The notes below the pieces were generated by a model. It did not search any database and was not told the DNA's origin. It worked only from the letters and a program-made list of their open reading frames with translations. Both the position numbers and the translations under genes were made by a program. Below are positions 55,511-64,000 of a DNA stretch of 64,000 nt, piece by piece. Position 1 is the first letter of the stretch, and every line of letters begins with the position of its first letter. This DNA comes from Nothopassalora personata (lineage: Eukaryota; Ascomycota; Dothideomycetes; Mycosphaerellales; Mycosphaerellaceae), in the NCBI GenBank assembly GCA_033816765.1, contig CM066290.1, positions 1,364,001 through 1,428,000 of the forward strand, written 5' to 3'.

Positions 55511-56244
55511 TAGGCCTATCTAAGTTGTGGTAGTATAGAGCGGCGCTTATGTAAGTAGAGGTATTTGCCGGTCCCGGGACCGTGAAATTAGGTCACGTGA
55601 CGAGTAGCGTAGTAGCTAGATAAAACAAGAGGATTGGCGGACCTAAACCCCTATACCCTCTACTCGAGAGGTATAAATTGAATTGTTACCTTAATACTAC
55701 GCTTATAATGCTTAACTGCGTAGTATATATCTTAATAGCTATACTAGGTCCCGCTAGCTTACCTAAATGTCTAATTAAACCTAAATGAAATTAGGGCAAG
55801 TTAGACCTAAGGGACCCCCCCCTCTAAACCTAAGGTCGACACAACTAAACCTAAGGTTAACACAACTAATTAGTCGTTAATATATCCTCCCCTATTACGA
55901 ACCTGTCCTTAGGTTCTAAAGTAGTAAGCCCGGGCATTATAGGTAGCTTAGTTAGTCGCTATAAGCTAAGGTAGTCTTATAGTAGCATAGTAGCTCACCC
56001 TACTATTTAGCTTAACATATAAGATGTTAGGTAGTCCTAGGGCCTACTAGCGACAGTTTATAAAGATCGAAAGGATCCTTCTAATAGAGACCGTAATAAT
56101 AACGTTAACAACCGCGACTCGTATCCGTCGCACTATACTAACGTATGCTACGAAACTAGCGAGGGAATGGACAGCTATGTTAGCATTAATCGAGCGGGCT
56201 AGATAGTCGAATAACGTAAACGCTACTCATGAGACAAGTAAGCG
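55511..56244. other. RIP-mutated DNA downstream of ORF G, nothing identified
   Basis: About 730 bp with TpA excess but no frame I can interpret. It contains a near-duplicate segment (taaacctaaggtcgacacaac/taaacctaaggttaacacaac) at about 55,827-55,870 and a run of C at 55,815-55,821. It may be the 3' non-coding end of element G. Confidence 0.4.
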
Positions 56245-56330
56245 TCAGTACTAGTAACCTAATAAATCTAAAGACGAGTCTACCGCGTAGCTAGAAGGTA
56301 AGTTAAGGGAAGATAAGTAACTATAAGAAA

Positions 56331-56577
56331 TGTTAAGTTAAGACCTTACAGGATACGTAGTTAGCAGCGGAGTGGAGTAAGAGATCAATCTTTAACTAGC
56401 TAATAGCTATAGGGCATGTAGCAATATATTAGGAACCAATGTGTTAATTGTGTTAGATGTCTATCTAAGCTAAAGGGGAGAGAAGGTGTCTTCCGACAAG
56501 CTAAGTTATCGTAGATGCCTTAGGCTATTAGATTATAACCTAACTGTTAGCTCCCCTTAAGATGCTATATCTTAACA
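56331..56577 (-). repeat. 3' LTR of element F
   Basis: 247 bp, TGTTAAGTTAAGACC...ATCTTAACA with intact TG...CA ends. Differs from the partner by transitions only. Confidence 0.92.
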
Positions 56578-56699
56578 CTCCTACTTATCTTATATGGGAG
56601 GTCACAGTCTGCTCTTCTCCTATTAGTAGTATTTAGACCTCTATAATAGGTTGAGCTAGCTTACAAACCTCTAGAAGTGTAGACTAGTCTTTAGCTTTA

Positions 56700-59600
56700 T
56701 AAACCTATCTATAACTATCTTAGATATTAAGGTGTACTTAATAGTAATAAGCCTTCTCTACTAAAGTTTCCTAATAGCATTGTAGGCAATGTTAATATGC
56801 TTTAACTTGTTATAAACATATGCATCCCTTACTAGGGTAAGGGCAGCTTAGTTGTTACCTCTTAATTGGACTAGTCTTAAGCTTAACATAGTCTCCTAGT
56901 TTCTAGTAATCCTTAGTTAATAGGAACAGTCTCCTACTAACTCTAGACAGTCCATCTCCCTTAGTAGTAAAGCTAGGAATTAGGATTGCTTTGTACATGC
57001 ATTTATAGCTATATATTTAGCTTCTATTATGGATGTTACTACAGACTTTTGCTTCTTACTTATCTAGGAGACTAGTGCCCTATAGAGGAAGAAGACATAC
57101 CTAAGGATAGAGACTCTGTCTATTTTGTCTATTGCATAATTAGAGTTACAGTATCTAACTAAGTATCCTTCTCTATGCCTAGAGAAGATAAGGCTAAGAT
57201 TAGGATATAACCTTAGATATCTTATAATCTTTTTCAAAGCCTTTATATAGTAGGTGGATAGGTCACTTATAAATAAGCTTATCCTTCCTAGGGCAAAAGC
57301 AATGTCTAGCCTTGTAATTGTTACTAGCTACATCTATGTACTATTAATACTCTAGTACTCTACCTTGTTACACCTCTTATCTATGTAGCTTAAAGGTTTA
57401 AGAGCCTTATAGCTATCTATAGGTAAGTGTGTAGGTGCTACCTTCTTATAGTTTATCCCTATCTTAGCAAGGTTATCCCTAACAAAGTATCCCTAGTTAA
57501 GTTTTAGGATTCCTCTCCTCCTATCCCTTGTAACTCTTATGCTAAGGATCTTTTTAGGTTTACTAAGATCTTTAATCTTAAAGACTTTGCTAAGTTCTCT
57601 TTTAAACTAGAGAACATCTGTTAACTTTAGTACAGCAATTAGAATGTTATCTACATATGTAAGAATTATAATATCTTTTTCCTTGTAAATGAGTAGGCAT
57701 AGATCTACCTCTAACTATGTAAATCCAATCTCTCTAAGCTTTAATATATAGAGTTAATTCTAATCTCTAGCTGCTTGCTTAAGTCTATACAAGCTTTTAA
57801 GGATCTCAAACACTATGTTTAGTAGAAGCTTAACTCCTAGTAGTAGTAACATAAAGATGTCTTTATAGAGGGTGCTTTCTATAAACGCATTGTTTATATC
57901 TACTTAGTGAAGATGGAGATCCTTCTTGCACACAATAGCCATAAACACCCTAAGGGTGTCCTATCTAACTATAGGCGTAAATGTCTCTATAAAGTTAACA
58001 CTAAACTTCTATAAAAAGCCCCTTATAACTAGCCTAGCCTTAAACTTGCTTCCTTCTAAAGGTGTCCCTATTTCTTGTTATTTATAGCATCCTTGTAGGA
58101 CTTTAGAATTGGGATCTCTTACTTGTATATAATAACTTCTGTAGTTGCTATAAAGGCTATCTCCTTAACTTCTTCTAGGAATTCACTATCCTATAGTACT
58201 AAATCATCTACTAATTGCATAGCTGTAAAGAAAGCTTAGTAGTAAGCAGTAAGGTTCTCTAAGAGGTCTATTGCTTCTCCTACTTTAGTAGCTAGTTCAG
58301 GTATAGGGACTATAGATCTTAGGGCTTTCTATTTCTATTTATAGCCCTTAATATTATAGTTAGCCCTCCTCTTACTAAGGGATGATCTAAGAGTAGTTAC
58401 TTGTGTCCTAGTGACATTCTTTTCCTAGAGATCTAGTAAGCTTATCTTAATTAGCTTATCGATTTTCTAAAATTCCCCTATATTCTTTAGAGGCTAGGGA
58501 AGTTGCATAAACAGCTTTCTTAGCTAGGCTGTTACTAGGCTGCTCTACTAAATGATTAAATAGTGAATAGGTTGCTCTAAGGATATGTCCTTCCTTAGCC
58601 TCCCTAAGGGTCTCCTAGCTATTACATTGCTTAATAGATTCAATTTTGTAACATTGAGATCTATATCACCTCTAGGTTAGTCCTTAAAGAAGTCTATATA
58701 TATGTATTGTTTTACAGCTTTTATGTCTAGTTCCTAAAAGAGCTAGGCCTTAGCTATGTTTTTAACGTATCTAATAAACACTACTTCTTTGCCTCTGTTT
58801 ATTAGTTTATTACTTCTTGCCTATTAAGGCTAGGATCTTGTGTCTATATAGACAATAGCTTTACATCCCTAAACCTTTAAATGGTTAATAGTTAGCTTAA
58901 TACTATTAAAGGCTTTATCTAGTGAAACCTTGAACCTATTATAGTCTAGACTATTTAGTAGTTTGTTCCTTATGTAGGTTTAGGCTTCTAGTGCTTTAGG
59001 CTAGAATTCAATTAGCATCTTAGCCTCTTTAAGCATTGCCCTTATAGAGTCTTCTAAGGTTTATATTAACCTTTTAACTAGTCTATTTTAGAGCGAGTTA
59101 TATGCCTTAGTATACTCTAGCCCAATTCCTAAATCCTTCTCTTACTGCTTAACTAATGCAATAAGTTCCCTTATATTATTAAGCCTAACTGCTTTTAACT
59201 GTGCTAATGATTTCCTCTCTGCCTTAATCTTCTAGTTCTAGAGAGTAACTAGAGCATCTTCTCTTTTCTTAAGAGGACAGGTCTACTTTTTTTTAGAGAA
59301 GTTGTTAATAATCTTAAGCTAGTATTTGAACCCTAGCCTTAATGTTAGCAGTAGACTATATATATTAATAGATACAAGGGTAAGTCTTTTAGGTCTTCTC
59401 TTAGTAACTTTGCCTTTGTACTTCTTCATCTTTGCTATTAAACACACTCTACACTAGTGGAAGCTATCCCTAGGAATAGGAATAGGTTCTTTTAAGTCTA
59501 TTACCTTATAAAGATTCTAGAGCAAGTTCTTCCTAAAGTGTGCAAATCTTCTATGCTAAAGCTCCTACTGTTTTAGGTTAGTCTCTAATTTAGCAGTTAC

Positions 59601-61100
59601 AAAGGCATTCTCTATTAGTAGTGCACATAATAAGTGATATGCACTTTCTTATAGTTAAGGAGAAATCTTATTAATGAATAGAACCCCCCTAAGAAGCCTT
59701 GTCTAGACAATAGTTTAGCTAGAGGGGGATACAAGAGAAAATGAAGGAGGTTAGACACTAAACTGCTTACTAAACTGGTTCTAAGAAACTAGGTTTACCC
59801 CTAGCTTAGGTATAAGCAGAACATCTTCTAAAACAACTTTCCTACTAGATCTCCTACTTATCTCTATAGTCCTAATATAAGTAGCTAACAAATGCCTACC
59901 TCCTACTTTGATCTATTTCTTCTTTGTTAAGGGAGTTATAGATCTAAAGAGGTAGTTCTAGTTTGTTATATAGGATAAAGCATAAGAGTTAAGTAACTAC
60001 TCTAATAAGGGGAACTTGCCTTAGACTTCTGTAGTTAAGTAAGCCACTTTATTATACTTATTATTATTAGACATTGTCTTCTAGGATAAGTTGCATAAGT
60101 TAGGTAGCTCTTAGGTAGAGAAACCTTTCCTAGTCTTCCTTGTTTTAGAGGAAGGAGACTAGGCCTAGTTCTTCTAGAGTAACAGCATATTAGAGCTAAG
60201 TTTCTTCACTATTTTCTCAAGTTCCTCTATAGAGGACTTCTCTCTTAGTGTTCTTCTTAAAGATAGTAGTAGAGATCTTCTCTTCTTAATATATGTTGCA
60301 TTCTAGGAGGATAGTGCTTAGGAATGAGATCTAAGGACCTTCTTTACCTTAGAGAGACTAGGGCAGTCCTTAATAAGATAGTCCTTCTTATAGAGAAGGT
60401 AGGAAAGTAATCTTACCTAACCTAAGGGCCTAACCTAGGTGGCTGCTATACTATACTGAGCCTTAGAGGGATTTAATCTAGCCTCTTAAGCCTTAAGGAT
60501 CTTTAAGGTCCTTTTATGATCCATCTTTAGCTAAGCTATAATAGTATCCCTAGCTATATAGTAGTTAGGTAGTAGTGAGCTTAAAAGCTAGGTTATTCTT
60601 ATATTAGCTTTCCTATAGTGCTGGCCCTCTAGGTTAACATTAGCAATCCTCCTTCTAAGAGACACTAGGTGTGCCTATACAGATCTAATAGTGAACTCTT
60701 CACTTATCTTAAAGTTTATAAACTGTTTTGTAAGCTTATATACATAGGTTAGTAACACCTAGCTGTACTTATTCTAGAGATGCACCTATATCTTAGTAGC
60801 TTTTCTAGATTCGTAAGAGCCCTTAAGCTTAAATTTATCTTCTTCTATAATCCTACTTAGGATACTAAAGCAGTAAGCTGCATTTTGTTTTATCTATATT
60901 AGTGTATTAAGAATCTCTTTAATCTTAGTCTCTTCCTAGAGTTTTAGGTTCTTGCCCTTAATGTTGTTAAATAACACTTCTAACAGGTCATTAATTGCAA
61001 AGAATGCTAACTGGCTCTCTATCTTGTATCTCTAAAGGTTGAACTATCTCTTCTAATTGTCTCTCCTAAGAATTGGGATTTTAGTTCCCTTCTCTTCTCC
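56700..61100 (-). pseudogene. gag-pol of copia element F, RIP-mutated
   Basis: A gag zinc knuckle lies at about 60,404-60,363 (YLLYKKDYLIKDC, Cys/His to Tyr changes). Integrase-like sequence lies at about 59.7-58.6 kb. Reverse transcriptase is at about 57.95-57.5 kb, with EILKSLYRLKQAARD, KLREIGFT, EVDLCLLIYKEKDIIILTYV and an active site reading YVDN. RNase H and the C-terminal copia motif (SIIEAKYIAINACTKQS) lie at about 57.05-56.9 kb. The order integrase before reverse transcriptase defines Ty1/copia. Confidence 0.82.
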
Positions 61101-61567
61101 TTTCTCTTAGTATAAATCTATAATAAATTGAATGTAATAAAACAAGGTGTATATGCTTCAAAGTCGTAGCTTAGGTCCTGCTAAGGCTTTTAGTGTAGAA
61201 TAGTAAGGTTCGTAGGTGTAGATACTAAGGCCTACTTAGTAGGGTAAAGAAAGAGCGGTATAGTCTCGGAGCTAGGACACAGGTCTGTCTCTCCTAGCAG
61301 AGTTCTAAATAACTTACTTAAAGTCCTTCTTAATAGTATCTCGATGCAGTTCTGCCTATAGAGTGTCTTTAAGGTATTAGCTTATAATAAGCCGTATAGA
61401 GTCCTTTTCTAGATTAACCATTACTTAGTATTAAACCAAGCTCCTTAATAGGATAGATAGGGTAGACTTCTGCTTCCTAGATGTTTTCTGCTATAATAGC
61501 AAGGGATACAAGTAACCTGTACTAATATAGGTTGCTCTTACTCCTGCATAAACCCGAGCTCATAACC

Positions 61568-61814
61568 TATTAAGTTAAGACCTTATAGGATACATAGTTG
61601 GTAGCGGAGTGGAGTAAGAGATCAATCTTCAACTAGCTAATAGCTACAGGGCATGCAGCAATATATTAGGAACCAATGTGTTAATTGTGTTAGATGTCTA
61701 TCTAAGCTAAAGGGGAGAGAAGGTGTCTTCCGACAAGCTAAGTTATCGTGGATGCCTTAGGCTATTAGATCACAACCTAACTGTTAGCTCCCCTTAAGAT
61801 GCTACATCTTAACA
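61568..61814 (-). repeat. 5' LTR of element F
   Basis: 247 bp starting tattaagttaagacc (TG mutated to TA) and ending CTTAACA, followed by the AGAAA duplication. Confidence 0.92.
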
Positions 61815-61857
61815 AGAAACAAGTAAGATCTAAGGACTAGAAGCACCTATACCCGAA

Positions 61858-61929
61858 GCATTAGAACTAGCATTAGAACTAGCATTAGAACTAGCATTAG
61901 AACTAGCATTAGAACTAGAATTAGAACTA
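61858..61929 (-). repeat. 12-bp tandem repeat, six copies, inside ORF G
   Basis: Unit gcattagaacta (last copy gaattagaacta). On the minus strand in the G frame it encodes Ser-Ser-Asn-Ala, so this is a coding minisatellite near the C-terminus of G. Confidence 0.85.
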
Positions 61930-63773
61930 GAATCCTATAGGCTATAGCTATAGCCGGAAATTAACTAGAAACTAGGAGCCTATAGACCCGCACTAACTAC
62001 TTAGTTCTACTTAGTCTTACACAACTCCTTTATCTAGACCTACTCGTTATCGTAGCTAATACTAGTCTCACTAGACGCGTCCCTAAGTAGCTAGCTAGTA
62101 AAGTTCCTATGGTAGTTGCGGAAGAAGCTCTTATTACGCCCTTCGCTTATAAAGCACATCTGCTCGAGAGTAGTAACTAAGCTAAGCTGCTTATCTATCA
62201 ATTTCATAGCTCGGACGCGCTAATTATGCATCTTCTTATAGAAGAGCTCCGAGTCTAGGCGGACCGTAGCATTAAGCTACCTTCTAGCATTAAGGATAAC
62301 TTCGTTATCGTTCTAAGACTTTAAACCCGCTAGGGTATCGGATAAAGGGCTAATGCTACTAAGGTGTACGGCCGTAGGAAAAGGATAGCCGGGTACTAGG
62401 CGTCGATACTTAAACCCTACAGCGCTCTTACTTAGCGTCTTAAAGTTACGATAGAGGTCCATTACCTAGTGTATGCTCTAGCTTCTCTAGAGTTTAAGAT
62501 AGTCGTCGTCGCGGATCTCGATAAAGTAAGGGTTAATCTAACGTAGCGTCTTCTTATGTACGGCCTACCTTATTAGGACGCCTATAGTAGTTACCCGCAT
62601 TTACCTAGCGCTTAGGTCCTCTCTAAACTAGCTAATACTATTCTTACTTAGGTAATTCTAGACCCTAACCGAGAAGAAACGCTTAAATTGGCCGTCTTCT
62701 ATACAGTCGTTAATCTAGCACTACTAGATAAACTCTCTAGCATTCCCTTTCTTATAAAAACCGTGTAAAAACTCCGGCCTACTAGTGCCCTCTAAGTTAA
62801 GAGAGTATAGTATGTTAAGCGGGTTACTAGTCTAGTAGTTTTCAATTTCGAGGTTTAAGTCGACCCTAGTATACTACACTATAGTATTCGCGTCACCCCC
62901 CTAATGAGCCCTATTAAAGCTAAAAATCGTAGGCCTAGGGAAGGAGATGAACCGAGTACAGTACTAAGGGTGTAGCGCCACTTATAAGAGCTATAGCCCG
63001 GGGTCTTATCGCATAATCTATTAGCTTAGAGAATACTACATGTTCTAGTAGATGCCGCCGTTACTAACCTTGTTCAATTCTCGTAGGTACTATCGGTACA
63101 CGTCGAATTCTCGACTTATCATTTCTCTAACTAATTTAACCCGCGGTACTAGTTTAGCGTTATTGTACTAGTATAGCATATTGCTATTAATGTAGGTACC
63201 GGTACTATTAAGATCGGCTTAGTTAGCTTTATTAATGCCGAATTTGTCGAGGATCTAGTTATAGTTAGCATACGTAACGATGCTACTCGTAGTGCCGACT
63301 TTGCCTCGAACACGGAGGTAGCTAAGCGGGTTAATAGTCTTCTAACTACGCTTATTAGGGCGAAACTACGACCCATTCTTCACCTTAATAGCTAAAAAAC
63401 TCTTACCTTTAAAGAGCTAGTCTTAGACCTTAAGCGCGCGCTTACATAGGGTATTAGCGGTAATACCGGGATTCGTAACAAAGTAGAGGGCCTTGTAGTA
63501 GAAATCTCGAATATACTAATCGTACATTATAGCGCTAACCTTACCATCCCTCTTAAGAACGTTCGAGACAGTATATTCGAGCATCTTAAGGCCCGCTATC
63601 CGGTACTTAGGTAGCTAGTTAATGCTATCTACATTAATCGAGTTTCTAAACTTAATTCTATAGTACCGCTTATTATAGGTGTAGTTAGCGCGCTTAATCC
63701 GGAGGGCCTCGTCTTCTTATAGGATCTAATCCTTAAAGACTAATATATCCCTAATTATAGCCGAAGGTAACAT

Positions 63774-64000
63774 AATAAGTATCGGATTGCTATTCTTAGT
63801 TAGGGCCGGAGTGGATCGTAGGGTACTAACCGGTATACCTAGCGGACTGCCTTCGCGTATAGGAGCGCCGTCTAGCGTTCGGTTAGGCGAGGATCGAGTA
63901 GGCGCAGTTATGCCCTCACCTATGCTCTTGACACGGACAAGACAGCAACAGGGCGCAAACGTGTATTAGCCTTAGTATCGAGTAAGTTCTACGAAGAAGA
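63774..64000 (-). other. Region upstream of ORF G, possible N-terminal extension
   Basis: The G frame stays open from its ATG back to an in-frame TAA at 63,966-63,968 (64 more codons, Pro/Ser/Arg-rich). That TAA could itself be a mutated CAA, so the ORF may continue past the window edge. CpA is more frequent at 63,930-63,960 than in the rest of G. Confidence 0.4.

Larger units (their letters stand above)
56331..61814 (-). mobile_element. Complete Ty1/copia retrotransposon F, inserted in G
   Basis: Two 247-bp LTRs (56,331-56,577 and 61,568-61,814) and a perfect target duplication AGAAA (56,326-56,330 and 61,815-61,819). Coding is on the minus strand with the copia order gag, integrase, reverse transcriptase, RNase H. 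RIP is milder here: CpA and TpG are still common, AT content is higher than in the chromoviruses, and most lost codons are Trp or CAG-type. Length 5,484 bp. F is younger than G. Confidence 0.92.
56245..63773 (-). pseudogene. Unrecognised long ORF G, RIP-mutated and split by copia element F
   Basis: Minus frame from ATG at 63,773 to the F insertion (61,815), resuming at 56,330 and ending at TGA 56,247-56,245. With the duplicated target site counted once, the length is exactly 2,040 nt or 680 codons. More than 40 internal stops are all TAG or TAA. Legible segments include EALRIKRANYTYNKRYYRIK, NSNMLY, FISFPRPTIFSFNRAH, NPLNILYSLNLEGTSRPEFL, GFKYRRLVPGYPFPTAV and MKLIDKQLSLVTTLEQMCF. The C-terminus has six copies of a four-residue Ser-Ser-Asn-Ala-type repeat. 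I see no DDE, tyrosine recombinase, reverse transcriptase or helicase signature. It behaves as a repeated gene (RIP needs duplication). An unclassified transposon protein is likely, but a duplicated host gene is possible. Confidence 0.65.

Noticed and set aside
55827..55870. Telomere-like taaacctaa repeats
   Set aside because: Only two or three degenerate copies and not the TTAGGG unit; more likely a short duplication in a decayed element.
61858..61929. CRISPR-like array
   Set aside because: The repeats are head-to-tail 12-bp units without spacers and encode a peptide repeat in G.
63149..63376. 75-codon minus ORF inside G
   Set aside because: It is in a different frame from the long G frame, which is better supported over 680 codons.

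Overview
The window is nuclear DNA of a filamentous ascomycete (Pezizomycotina). Short spliceosomal introns (50-73 bp, plus two of 142 and 178 bp), a fungal gene set (DRS2, an HSV2-type PROPPIN, a CDC11/AspA septin, NUP98-96, a LOA1-type acyltransferase, a KlpA kinesin, SFC1, DFR1) and a heavily RIP-mutated transposon block point there. A dothideomycete is plausible, but that is an inference from gene style and RIP style. It is not demonstrated.

The window has two halves. Bases 1 to about 32,120 are ordinary gene space with ten well-supported or plausible genes. In order these are DRS2 flippase (-), a small probable mitochondrial membrane protein (+), a PROPPIN (-), a septin (+), the NUP98-NUP96 precursor (-), a Ser/Thr-rich C-terminally anchored protein (+), a LOA1/VPS66-like acyltransferase (-), a kinesin-14 (+), an isochorismatase-fold hydrolase (-), the succinate-fumarate carrier (-) and dihydrofolate reductase (-). 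Two degraded genes also lie here: a C-terminal MFS fragment near 0.7-0.96 kb and a frameshifted GMC oxidoreductase at 12.5-13.1 kb. These are housekeeping genes (membrane trafficking, nuclear pore, cytoskeleton, folate, mitochondrial transport). They do not form a cluster or pathway. Multi-exon models were assembled here by joining frames at GT...AG introns, and every joined model has a length divisible by three.

From about 32,120 to 64,000 almost every reading frame is broken by TAG and TAA only, and CpA/TpG is strongly depleted in favour of TpA. This is the signature of repeat-induced point mutation (RIP). The block is a nest of elements that can be unpacked from LTR pairs and perfect target-site duplications. 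D is a 5'-truncated Ty3 chromovirus (+) at 32,120-33,059 and 39,749-41,021. It is split by the complete chromovirus A (-), 33,060-39,748, TSD ATAGA. A reversed integrase fragment of family B follows (41,022-41,424). The complete chromovirus C (+), 41,425-55,149, comes next and is itself split by the complete chromovirus B (+), 43,001-49,778, TSD ACGAA. A fragment E of the A/D family follows (55,150-55,510). Last is an unrecognised RIP-mutated 680-codon ORF, G (-), split by a complete Ty1/copia element F (-), 56,331-61,814, TSD AGAAA.

The most interesting signals are in the repeats. Chromovirus families A/D and C each carry a second reading frame between pol and the 3' LTR, on the opposite strand and convergent with pol. 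In A it contains a C-x2-C-x6-C motif. In C it contains a Cys cluster followed by a coiled coil, with a tRNA-like sequence with intact A and B boxes lying exactly between the convergent ORFs. Family B shows weaker evidence for a similar antisense segment. Element G encodes a protein I cannot place in any family.
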